A DNA stretch of 12,508 nt from CANHVK01 sp046304235 (GTDB lineage Bacteria; Bacteroidota; Bacteroidia; Flavobacteriales_D; Crocinitomicaceae): contig JBKCEW010000182.1 of NCBI GenBank assembly GCA_046304235.1, positions 1-12,508 on the forward strand, read 5' to 3'. This document shows positions 1-7,319 of the stretch, one piece after another (positions within the stretch are counted from its first letter, which is position 1; each line of letters begins with the position of its first letter). The translations under genes and the position numbers were made by a program. The notes under the pieces were generated by a model. The model saw nothing but the letters and a program-made list of their open reading frames with translations, had not been told where the DNA came from and searched no databases.

Positions 1-1218
1 CCCTATTTTAGTTTTAATTCTTTTAGCATAAATATTGCTATTTTGATTGCTACCAGTTATTTGAAGATTTGAACATTCAAAAAAATGAAACTTTTTAATA
101 TACTTATTCAATTCAATTGGTTTAATTCCAGTTATATCTGGGAATTTAAATAATTCAATATCTTTCGTAGTGATTTTAGCATAACTCAAATATTCATTAT
201 AATTTAATTGTTTTAAATTCCTGAAATCAGGCAATACTAAACGCCCTTCTAAAATACTATTCTCACCAAACTCTAGATGTAACTTATCGATGGTTAATTG
301 TTTCAAAGGTTCAGTAACTTCAGCTTTCAATTTACAAACTTGATTCATCCCTTCTAATTCTGAAGCAAAAAAGCGAATATCCTTCATATTGACAGAACTA
401 TTCTCAACAATTGCATCAAAATGAACTTTATCATCAAAAAACAGAAAATCGTCCCATTTCGAATAAAGCATATTGAATTTAGGAAGATAAGCTTCGGAAC
501 GATTTGTTTTTGTTCTTAATTCCTTGACTCGTATACCCTGATCACTCACCTTGATATAACCTGCAAAACGCTTTATATTAAACCCACATCTTTCATGTAA
601 TGACAAATGCTTAATAGCAGCTTTTATAGTTCCATGATTAAATGAAAAATTATCTGCAAAAAGATATAATTTTTTAAGGTGGATGTGTTCGTAATCGATT
701 TGACCCATTTTCTTTTCATATCGATAATCGTCATATTTTAAATCTATGTCTTTCAACGAAATTTGATCAACTCTTACAATATATGAAGTGGATTTTTGAG
801 AATCATTAGTTGTAAAATAATCGATTATAAAATCATAATTAAATTTACCTGTCTTAGCATTTTGATTAAAATGAAAAACACCTTGATCTATTTTTAGTTG
901 TCTTAAACGAATCTCCTGTTTTATCTGATTTATACCTTTTAGAGTTACAAATAAAGATTTCATGTAGGCAATCTTCTCCCCTTTTCGATCTTCAATATTG
1001 ACACCATCAAGAACTATGCGATTGAAAAAAACAATGGAAACTCTTTTTATGCTAACCCTTGTATTCAGTTCTTTAGAAAAATAACTTGTTGCTCTCTGAG
1101 CTAAATAAGTTTGCACCGGACTTGTGCGAACAAAAAAAGCAAAACAAATAAAAAACACTAAGAACCATTCCAATGAGATAGTGGCAACTTTTCCTAATAA
1201 TTTAAGTAATTTTGACAT
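1..1218 (-). CDS. tamB: TamB-like translocation/assembly protein, N-terminal part (partial)
   Basis: The frame is open from the ATG at 1218 down to base 1, giving 406 codons with no stop, so the gene continues past the left edge. The protein starts with a short basic stretch (MSKLLKLLGK) and one hydrophobic segment at about residues 12-30, a signal anchor that would place the rest in the periplasm. Residues 50-86 contain TRVSIKRVSIVFFN and LDGVNIEDRKGEKIAY, a pattern I recognise from the N-terminus of Bacteroidota TamB (DUF490/AsmA-like) proteins. The remainder is repetitive beta-strand-like sequence of the form 'VRVDQISLKDIDLKY'. Members of the family are very large (usually over 1,000 residues), span the periplasm, and are linked to outer-membrane protein assembly or lipid transport. 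Divergence from tsaD is, as I recall, a common arrangement in this phylum. The C-terminal DUF490 domain lies outside the window, so the name rests on the N-terminus and context. Confidence 0.8.
   Translation of the reverse strand, partial: MSKLLKLLGKVATISLEWFLVFFICFAFFVRTSPVQTYLAQRATSYFSKELNTRVSIKRVSIVFFNRIVLDGVNIEDRKGEKIAYMKSLFVTLKGINQIKQEIRLRQLKIDQGVFHFNQNAKTGKFNYDFIIDYFTTNDSQKSTSYIVRVDQISLKDIDLKYDDYRYEKKMGQIDYEHIHLKKLYLFADNFSFNHGTIKAAIKHLSLHERCGFNIKRFAGYIKVSDQGIRVKELRTKTNRSEAYLPKFNMLYSKWDDFLFFDDKVHFDAIVENSSVNMKDIRFFASELEGMNQVCKLKAEVTEPLKQLTIDKLHLEFGENSILEGRLVLPDFRNLKQLNYNEYLSYAKITTKDIELFKFPDITGIKPIELNKYIKKFHFFECSNLQITGSNQNSNIYAKRIKTKIG
1207..1214 (+). promoter_or_regulatory. candidate -7 promoter element for tsaD, inside the tamB 5' end
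   Basis: TAATTTTG matches the Bacteroidota -7 consensus TAnnTTTG exactly and sits 25 bp before the tsaD TTG start. It would give a leader of roughly 20 nt. It lies within codons 2-4 of the divergent tamB gene. I find no clear TTTG at the expected -33 distance (14-22 bp upstream), so this is a candidate only. Confidence 0.4.
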
Positions 1219-1239
1219 CGAATCTATTTTGTTTAAGAC

Positions 1240-2268
1240 TTGAAAGAAAAATCAATCATCATCTTAGGCATTGAATCATCTTGTGATGATACATCAGCCG
1301 CAATTATCAAAGATACAACTATTTTATCAAACGTTGTTGCTGGTCAAGAAATTCACAAACAATATGGAGGAGTTGTTCCAGAATTAGCTTCAAGAGCACA
1401 TCAACAAAATATAATTCCAGTAGTTGATGCGGCAATCAAAAAAGCAGGAATAAAAATAGATGAAATCGATGCGGTTGCCTTCACAAAAGGACCTGGACTA
1501 CTAGGTTCTCTTGTAGTTGGAACTTCTTTTGCGAAAGCTTTTGCCCTAGCCAAAAACATTCCATTGATTGATGTTAATCACATGTATGGTCATGTTTTAG
1601 CACATTTCATTACAAACAATAATATTCAAACGCCCTCCTTTCCTTTCTTATGCCTAACGATTTCAGGTGGACATACTCAAATTATTTTAGTTAAATCCCA
1701 TCTAGAAATGGAAATCATTGGATCGACCATCGACGATGCCGCTGGTGAAGCTTTCGACAAAACAGCCAAATTATTAGGTTTCCCATATCCAGGAGGCCCT
1801 CTCATTGATAAACACGCTAAGGCAGGCAATCCATTGGCATTTGAATTTGCAAAACCTCAAATTCAAGGATATAACTACAGCTTTAGTGGCTTGAAAACTT
1901 CTATTCTTTATTTTTTACAACAAAAAATGAAAGAAAACCCTGATTTTGTAAAAGAAAACCTGAATGATATTTGTGCCTCTGTACAACATACGATTATAGA
2001 AATTTTATTTAAAAAACTCACGAAGGCTAGTAAGGAATTAAAAATGAACCAGATTGCAATCGCTGGCGGAGTTTCTGCAAATTCAGGAGTTAGACAAAAA
2101 CTAAAAGATCTTGGAGAAAAATACAACTGGTCTACCTATATACCCGAATTTCAATATTGTACTGACAATGCTGGTATGATCGCAATTACGGGTCATTATA
2201 TGTATAAACTTGGTTTATTTACAGATCAAAGAGTTAGTGCTGGTGCAAGAATTCCATTTCAACGATAA
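1240..2268 (+). CDS. tsaD: tRNA N6-adenosine threonylcarbamoyltransferase TsaD
   Basis: Catalytic subunit that transfers the threonylcarbamoyl group from TC-AMP to adenosine 37 of ANN-decoding tRNAs (t6A), working in the cytoplasm with TsaB and TsaE. The 342-residue length is normal for the family. Visible motifs: the N-terminal nucleotide-binding segment GIESSCDDTSA (10-20); NHMYGH (113-118) with metal ligands His114 and His118; SGGHTQ (142-147); DDAAGEAFDKTAKLLG (165-180); GGVSAN (276-281); and CTDNAGM (307-313), where Asp309 is the third metal ligand. Start choice: an in-frame TAA at 1234-1236 leaves only the TTG at 1240 as a conventional start, and the next in-frame ATG is Met115, well inside the fold. 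The TTG places the family's beta-strand 1 at the right distance from the N-terminus. It is followed after 3 bp by the rRNA methyltransferase, probably on the same transcript. Confidence 0.97.
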   Translation: MKEKSIIILGIESSCDDTSAAIIKDTTILSNVVAGQEIHKQYGGVVPELASRAHQQNIIPVVDAAIKKAGIKIDEIDAVAFTKGPGLLGSLVVGTSFAKAFALAKNIPLIDVNHMYGHVLAHFITNNNIQTPSFPFLCLTISGGHTQIILVKSHLEMEIIGSTIDDAAGEAFDKTAKLLGFPYPGGPLIDKHAKAGNPLAFEFAKPQIQGYNYSFSGLKTSILYFLQQKMKENPDFVKENLNDICASVQHTIIEILFKKLTKASKELKMNQIAIAGGVSANSGVRQKLKDLGEKYNWSTYIPEFQYCTDNAGMIAITGHYMYKLGLFTDQRVSAGARIPFQR

Positions 2269-2271
2269 TTT

Positions 2272-3615
2272 ATGTCACAAAATTTTCCTCCAAAATTTAT
2301 TGAAACAGTATTAAACGATCCATTTTTAGAAGGTGAAAAGTTATTAGATTCATTGGACTCTACCTCTCCAATTGCTGTTCGTTTAAATCCTTTCAAACAA
2401 CCTCCAACGTTCGAGATTAAAACAATGGTTCCTTGGTGTGAAAATGCTTTTTTTTTGAATGAGAGACCAGTCTATACTTTAGACCCTTTATTTCATGCTG
2501 GATGTTATTATCCACAAGAAACGGGATCTATGTTTTTAGATTATGTTCTGAAAAACATCTCACTACCTGAAGAACCTATCATACTAGACTTATGTGCTGC
2601 ACCTGGCGGAAAAAGCACATTAATCGCTTCATTTCTAAAAAACAAAGGATTATTAGTGAGCAACGAGGTTATTCAATCGCGCGCTCAAATTCTTAAAGAA
2701 AATATTATCAAATGGGGAACCTATAACAACATTGTCACGAATAATGACCCTAAAGAATTCGGTAAACTCGATCAAATTTTTGACGTATTAGTTATTGACG
2801 CTCCTTGTTCTGGAGAAGGTATGTTTCGTAAAGACCCTAAGTCAAGAAATGAATGGTCTGAAGAGAATGTAAATTTATGTGCTTCCAGACAAAAAAGAAT
2901 TGTTGCAGATTGTTGGGATTCTCTTAAAAATGGAGGGTATTTAATCTACTCCACGTGTACATTTAACCAACACGAAAATGAAGAAAACATTCAATGGATA
3001 ATGAATGAATTTGATGGGGAACTCATTGATTTAAAAACACATTTATTACCAAAAGGAAGAAATAATATTGGTAATTATGGCTTGCCGTCAAAAGTTCAAA
3101 CAGAAGGATTTTATATCGCTGTACTTCGAAAAAAAGGAGAACCAAACGAACAATATTCAAAAAAAACAAAAATAAACCAAGATAAAAACATCAGTAAATT
3201 CAAAGAATCTAATGAGTTAAGATCATATATAAATGTTGACAATTTAGAAATATTTCAGTTTAAAGAACACTTGTTTGGGGTAAAAAAAGAATTTACAGAG
3301 TTGTTTTTTTATTTGAAACAAAATTTGAAAATAATTCACTTTGGTACTGAAATTGGTGAAATCTCAAGAAAAGGAATTATACCTCATGAATACCTTCCTT
3401 TTTCTATACTTATTAGCAGCGAACTTCCTAAAATAGAACTTACCAAAGAGCAAGCGCTTCAGTATTTAAAAGGAGAGACTTTTCAGCTTGCGGGTACAAA
3501 CGGATACAATCTAATTACGTATCAACATCAAGTAATAGGATTTATCAAACACCTTGGAAATCGATTTAACAACTTATACCCAAAAGAATGGCGTATCAGA
3601 ATGAAAATTAATTGA
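2272..3615 (+). CDS. rsmF: RsmF-like rRNA (cytosine-C5) methyltransferase, NOL1/NOP2/Sun family
   Basis: SAM-dependent RNA m5C methyltransferase; RsmF proteins methylate C1407 of 16S rRNA. The 447 residues show the family order: an N-terminal RNA-binding segment (1-100) with AVRLNP (35-40); SAM motif I LDLCAAPGGKST (105-116); motif IV DAPCSGEGMFRKDP (176-189) with Cys179, the residue that releases product; CASRQKRI (203-210); and motif VI STCTFNQHENE (227-237) with Cys229, the expected nucleophile that attacks C6. After a lysine-rich, poorly conserved linker (about 287-310), residues 315-447 form a C-terminal region that resembles the PUA-like RNA-binding domain of RsmF. That region favours RsmF over the shorter RsmB type. 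The ATG lies 3 bp after the tsaD stop with no Shine-Dalgarno sequence. Which rRNA base is methylated cannot be read from sequence. A T9 run (2448-2456) is present but the frame is intact. Confidence 0.88.
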   Translation: MSQNFPPKFIETVLNDPFLEGEKLLDSLDSTSPIAVRLNPFKQPPTFEIKTMVPWCENAFFLNERPVYTLDPLFHAGCYYPQETGSMFLDYVLKNISLPEEPIILDLCAAPGGKSTLIASFLKNKGLLVSNEVIQSRAQILKENIIKWGTYNNIVTNNDPKEFGKLDQIFDVLVIDAPCSGEGMFRKDPKSRNEWSEENVNLCASRQKRIVADCWDSLKNGGYLIYSTCTFNQHENEENIQWIMNEFDGELIDLKTHLLPKGRNNIGNYGLPSKVQTEGFYIAVLRKKGEPNEQYSKKTKINQDKNISKFKESNELRSYINVDNLEIFQFKEHLFGVKKEFTELFFYLKQNLKIIHFGTEIGEISRKGIIPHEYLPFSILISSELPKIELTKEQALQYLKGETFQLAGTNGYNLITYQHQVIGFIKHLGNRFNNLYPKEWRIRMKIN

Positions 3616-3616
3616 A

Positions 3617-5227
3617 TTATTTTTCAAATACTTCCAAAATTGGTTGACCAGTGGTAGTAGCAGGCTGTGCAATATTAAGCATGGGAGCTAAAGTTGGAAC
3701 AATATCCGTAATATCTATATGTCTATAGACTTCTTTGTTTTTAATATTTTTTCCATAAAACAATAAGGGCACTTGAGTATCATAACCAAAAGGACTACCA
3801 TGTGAAGTTCCTTTTTTACTTTCAACTGACGACTCTTTTTTAGAGAGATATCCAGGGTTTAAAATAAATAATACATCGCCACATAACTTTTGATCAAAAC
3901 CGTTAACCAACATACGACCCCAAAGATTTTCGTTCATTAAACCTTTCTGAAGCTCTGTTGAAGTAAAAACATGAAACACTTCGTTTATTTTCAATAATTT
4001 ATTCTTAACAAAAAGCATTGCTTTTTCATAATCAATCGATTTTTCTTCTATCAAAGCTCTATCAAAATAAATGTTGTTATTAATTATTTTCAAAATAAAG
4101 TCAGCATTAAACTGATTTTTAACCTCATTTCTTAATTGATTTTCAAACTCATTTAACTGAAAATAACCTCCTGGCAACTTTAAATCAACTAACATCTGCG
4201 GAACAGGTAATACAGCATGATCCGCAGTTAAAAACAGCACAAAATTATCTTTTCCTATATTTTTTTCTAGAAAAGAAGTCATTCGAGCTAATTCTAGATC
4301 TAAACGAATATACATATCTTCAACTTCGTGCGAATAAGGACCAAATGCATGACCTAATATATCAGTAGAAGAATAACTCAAAGATAAAAAATCCGTATTC
4401 TGATCTTTTCCTAAATTTTGATTTTTAATTAATTCAATTGAAAAATCAGTTAACATCGTGTTTGCTGCTGGCAAATAGGTAAATAACTTATACCCTTCCT
4501 TATCAGTAAATTTATCCTTTAAAGTGTACGGAAAACCATTTGATTTAAAAACACTTTGTTCATAGATTGTTGAATCCTTGTACCAAGAAGCATATGAGCT
4601 TTCTTTAAACATAGGTTCCCAACCTTTTGAAATTGCATTTTTAGCATAATTTTTACGATTGAAGTCTTCCAACCAAGTTGACATTGAATTTGAATAAAAA
4701 TTACTTGATATCAAATTACCTTCTTTTTCATCATACCAAAAACTACCATCAGATAAGTGTCCTCCCGGTAATATGGCACTTCTATCTTTCAAGGAAATAG
4801 AATATACTTTTGAATTCGGATACGTTAATTTTAATTGATCAGTAATCGTTATCGCCTTTAAATTCAAGGGAGATTTATTAAAACTGGAATCCTCGACGCA
4901 ATAAACTGATCTTTTCTTTTCCCTGTCATACCAATCATTCGCAACAACCTTGTGATTTGATGGTGTAGTTCCAGTGTAAATACTCGCATGTCCGGGAGCC
5001 GTATAAGTAGGAATGTAATTAAAATGAGTATTTCGACAGTTCGCTCCATTTCTCATCAATTTTAGAAATCCCTCCGAAGAAAAACGATCTTGAAAACGAT
5101 ACAAATAATCATAACACATTTGATCAACAACGATTCCAACAACTAATTTTGGAGAGCTAGTTAGTTGACTTATAGAATAATTACTTGATAAGAAAAGAAA
5201 TAAAAAAATGGATAATAGCCTATTCAT
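3617..5227 (-). CDS. pafA: secreted PafA-type alkaline phosphatase (alkaline phosphatase superfamily)
   Basis: A predicted periplasmic phosphomonoesterase that hydrolyses a broad range of phosphate esters. Residues 1-20 are a signal peptide ending in SIS-Q. The two-zinc site is complete: Asp35 (VVDQM), the nucleophile Thr76 (YTAPGHASIYTG), Asp289 and His293 (SSTDILGHAFGP), Asp336-His337 (TADHA) and His476 (GTSHGSPFGYD). Asn97 and the Lys147/Arg149 pair (LKDRSAILPGGH) are the residues that favour phosphate monoesters in PafA. The spacings 35-76, 76-97 and 289-336 equal those I recall for Elizabethkingia PafA (D38/T79/N100 and D305/D352). The 536-residue length is normal. It is called PafA-like rather than an NPP diesterase because of this Asn-Lys-Arg set. 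The gene converges on the rRNA methyltransferase with a 1-bp gap and diverges from the membrane glycosyltransferase. A weak -7-like TAATTTTA lies on its strand at 5260-5253. Confidence 0.9.
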   Translation of the reverse strand: MNRLLSIFLFLFLSSNYSISQLTSSPKLVVGIVVDQMCYDYLYRFQDRFSSEGFLKLMRNGANCRNTHFNYIPTYTAPGHASIYTGTTPSNHKVVANDWYDREKKRSVYCVEDSSFNKSPLNLKAITITDQLKLTYPNSKVYSISLKDRSAILPGGHLSDGSFWYDEKEGNLISSNFYSNSMSTWLEDFNRKNYAKNAISKGWEPMFKESSYASWYKDSTIYEQSVFKSNGFPYTLKDKFTDKEGYKLFTYLPAANTMLTDFSIELIKNQNLGKDQNTDFLSLSYSSTDILGHAFGPYSHEVEDMYIRLDLELARMTSFLEKNIGKDNFVLFLTADHAVLPVPQMLVDLKLPGGYFQLNEFENQLRNEVKNQFNADFILKIINNNIYFDRALIEEKSIDYEKAMLFVKNKLLKINEVFHVFTSTELQKGLMNENLWGRMLVNGFDQKLCGDVLFILNPGYLSKKESSVESKKGTSHGSPFGYDTQVPLLFYGKNIKNKEVYRHIDITDIVPTLAPMLNIAQPATTTGQPILEVFEK

Positions 5228-5291
5228 ATTACAAACAATAGATTTCGTCTGTTAAAATTAGGATAATTTAGAGACCTAAACCTTACCTAAC

Positions 5292-5322
5292 TTTTAAATT
5301 AACGTAATAAAATCTATATTTG
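5292..5322 (+). promoter_or_regulatory. candidate Bacteroidota promoter for the membrane glycosyltransferase gene
   Basis: TATATTTG at 5315-5322 is a perfect match to the -7 consensus TAnnTTTG. TTTT at 5292-5295, one base off the -33 TTTG, lies 19 bp upstream, a normal spacing. The predicted transcript would start near 5327 and carry a leader of about 55 nt that is very A-rich before the ATG (5383). The leader could form a weak 7-bp CTTTTTT/AAAAAAG stem (5325-5331 with 5349-5355), for which I claim no function. Confidence 0.55.
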
Positions 5323-5382
5323 CCCTTTTTTCATAAAGAATTGAAAATAAAAAAGACTTAACTAAAAAATAAAACAATAATT

Positions 5383-7263
5383 ATGCCAAAAATTATATTT
5401 TCAGTATTATTTGTTTTGCTTACTGCAATTTCTTTTGGACAATCTTCTAAATTAGTTAGAGGAAAAATAGTAGATCAAAAAACAAGCAGAGAAATTGAAG
5501 AGCTAAAGATTCAAATTCAAAATGTGAAAACAAAACAAGTTTTTAAAACTGAAACGGATGATGATGGCTTTTTCAATTTTAAGAATATCCCTTTTGGCAC
5601 ATATGTTTTGAAAGTAACTGATAAAGATTACGAAAAGAAAACACTTCATTCATTTACTTTAAAAGAGGAACATGCAAACAATTACACTTTCGATGAAAAA
5701 AGACCTTTCAATGTTTCATTAAAAGTTACTTGGATGTTTAATTGGGGAGATTGGCATGGAAAAGAACATTATTGGTCGCACTTATTAGCTAAAATCATTT
5801 TAAGTATTTATGGGATTTGCCTGTTATTAATCTTCTTTTATTCTGTACTTCAATTAACTCTTTCCATTGCTTACGCAAAAACAAAAGCGAAAAGAGCAAA
5901 TGAAAAAACACCTGACTTTGATTTGAACAATGCACCAAAAGTAACTATTCAATTACCAATGTTCAACGAATTATATGTCGCTGAACGAATTATTGAAACT
6001 ACTGCAGCATTTAATTATCCAAAAGACAAACTTGAAATTCAAGTACTAGATGATTCTACAGATGAAACGGTAGAAGTTATCGCTAAAAAAGTAGCAGAAA
6101 TTGCTGCAACTGGAGTAAACATCAAACACATTCACCGAGTTGACAGAACGGGGTACAAAGCAGGAGCTTTAGATGCTGCCATGGATCGTGTTGAAGGTGA
6201 ATTCATTGCAATTTTCGATTCAGATTTCGTTCCAGATCAAGATTTTCTTTTAAAAACAATTCCTTTCTTCCAAGATCCAAACATTGGTGTTGTTCAAACA
6301 CGTTGGGGACACCTAAACAAAGATTATTCCATATTAACTGAGTTACAAGCCTTTGGTCTAAATGGACATTTCGCAATTGAACAAGGAGGAAGAAACAGTT
6401 CAGGGCATTATATCAATTTTAATGGAACGGCAGGAATCTGGAGAAAAACGTGTATCGAAGCTGCAGGTGGTTGGGAACATGATACTTTAACTGAAGATTT
6501 AGATTTAAGTTACAGAGCTCAAATTAAAGGATGGAAATTTAAATACCTTGAAAATGTAATTTCACCTGCTGAATTACCTATCACAATGTCTGCATTAAAA
6601 AATCAACAACATAGATGGATGAAAGGTGGGGCTGAATGTTTCATCAAAATGAGAAAAAGAATCATTACAGCTGAAAATGTTAAATTGGGTGATAAAGTAC
6701 ATGCTTTATCCCATCTTTTTAACTCGTCTGTTTTCTTATTTATTTTAACCTTATCATTACTTAGTCTACCGGTATTACATATTAAAGATAGTTTTAGTGA
6801 TTTAAATTTATTTATCAAATTTGGTTCAATTTTCATAACAAGTACACTTTTCTTAATGTACTATTATTGGCTTTCTTACAGAGATAAAACTCAAAACAAA
6901 TTAACCTCTTTCTTTAAGTTCTTTGGGAGATTTGTCCAATTTTTAGTCGTATCTATGGGATTATCACTTAGTAATACAGTTGCCGTATTGGAGGGATATC
7001 TAGGTATTAAAAGTTCATTTGTTCGTACACCAAAGTTTAATGTTGCAAAGAAAAATGAATTTAAAGGAAATAAATACGATAAAAAAAGTATTTCACTACT
7101 TACAATAGCAGAAGGTTTATTAATGTTATTGTTTGGATTTACAGCAATTAATAGAGCATTATTCGGTGACTTAGGAATGGTACCTTTCCATTTAATGTTG
7201 GCAATTGGTTATGGATTGGTGTTCTTCTATACCCTATCTGAATTAAGAGGTCAAAACAAATGA
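5383..7263 (+). CDS. membrane GT2 glycosyltransferase (CESA/CslA-like) with N-terminal periplasmic CarboxypepD_reg-like domain
   Basis: A processive-type polysaccharide synthase of glycosyltransferase family 2 in the inner membrane. Domains in order: signal peptide 1-19 (ending in SFG-Q); a CarboxypepD_reg-like beta-sandwich at about 24-110 (GKIVD, TDDDGFFNFKNIPFGTYVLKV); a linker; a transmembrane helix at about 135-160; a cytoplasmic GT2 domain at 186-440; and further helices near 446-466, 478-497, 515-535, 572-592 and 598-618. Catalytic motifs are complete: DDSTDE (223-228), DSD (279-281), TED (370-372) and QQHRW (408-412). The stretch QVLDDSTDET...GVNIKHIHR...GYKAGALDAAM resembles plant CslA/CslC enzymes, so a mannan, glucomannan or glucan product is plausible. 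The sugar cannot be read from sequence. At 626 residues it is about 125 longer than the usual Bacteroidota 'cellulose synthase family protein', and the excess is the N-terminal domain. No PilZ domain or bcsB/bcsC neighbour is present, so the name bcsA is not justified. Confidence 0.85.
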   Translation: MPKIIFSVLFVLLTAISFGQSSKLVRGKIVDQKTSREIEELKIQIQNVKTKQVFKTETDDDGFFNFKNIPFGTYVLKVTDKDYEKKTLHSFTLKEEHANNYTFDEKRPFNVSLKVTWMFNWGDWHGKEHYWSHLLAKIILSIYGICLLLIFFYSVLQLTLSIAYAKTKAKRANEKTPDFDLNNAPKVTIQLPMFNELYVAERIIETTAAFNYPKDKLEIQVLDDSTDETVEVIAKKVAEIAATGVNIKHIHRVDRTGYKAGALDAAMDRVEGEFIAIFDSDFVPDQDFLLKTIPFFQDPNIGVVQTRWGHLNKDYSILTELQAFGLNGHFAIEQGGRNSSGHYINFNGTAGIWRKTCIEAAGGWEHDTLTEDLDLSYRAQIKGWKFKYLENVISPAELPITMSALKNQQHRWMKGGAECFIKMRKRIITAENVKLGDKVHALSHLFNSSVFLFILTLSLLSLPVLHIKDSFSDLNLFIKFGSIFITSTLFLMYYYWLSYRDKTQNKLTSFFKFFGRFVQFLVVSMGLSLSNTVAVLEGYLGIKSSFVRTPKFNVAKKNEFKGNKYDKKSISLLTIAEGLLMLLFGFTAINRALFGDLGMVPFHLMLAIGYGLVFFYTLSELRGQNK

Positions 7264-7267
7264 TTTA

Positions 7268-7319
7268 TAATTGAAAATCCATACAAAATTGTATTTTTAC
7301 AACTATGGATTTTCAATTA
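7268..7319. repeat. 16-bp perfect inverted repeat spanning the uvrB start codon
   Basis: The left arm 7268-7283 (TAATTGAAAATCCATA) is the exact reverse complement of the right arm 7304-7319 (TATGGATTTTCAATTA), with a 20-nt spacer at 7284-7303. The left arm is non-coding and begins 4 bp after the glycosyltransferase stop. The right arm contains the uvrB ATG and its next four codons. In a read-through RNA it would fold into a 16-bp, mostly A-U stem that hides the start codon. No U-run follows either arm, so it is not a standard intrinsic terminator. Confidence 0.85.
7271..7299 (+). promoter_or_regulatory. candidate promoter for uvrB within the inverted repeat
   Basis: TTG at 7271-7273, in the left repeat arm, could act as the -33 element. 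TATTTTTA at 7292-7299, in the loop, is one base off TAnnTTTG, and the spacing is 18 bp. Transcription would begin a few bases on, at about 7303-7305, giving a leaderless or nearly leaderless uvrB mRNA that lacks the left arm. Confidence 0.4.

Noticed and set aside
1225..1231. TATTTTG just before tsaD as its -7 element
   Set aside because: It is one base short of TAnnTTTG and only 8 bp from the start codon. TAATTTTG at 1207 fits better.
1908..2126. Minus-strand open frame inside tsaD, and similar ones inside pafA, the membrane glycosyltransferase and uvrB
   Set aside because: They lie opposite or within well-supported conserved genes, have no recognisable domains, and look like chance frames.
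2448..2456. T9 run in the rRNA methyltransferase gene as a phase-variation tract
   Set aside because: The frame is intact, runs of this length are expected in AT-rich DNA, and an rRNA methyltransferase is not a typical phase-variable gene.
3602..3626. Hairpin across the 3613-3619 double stop as a bidirectional terminator
   Set aside because: The stem is 9 pairs with one mismatch and a single G-C pair, and no U-run follows on either strand. It is too weak to call in AT-rich DNA.
5232..5240. TATTGTTTG on the minus strand, 5 bp before the phosphatase start, as a -7 element
   Set aside because: It has three rather than two bases between TA and TTTG, and it would place the transcript start inside the coding sequence.
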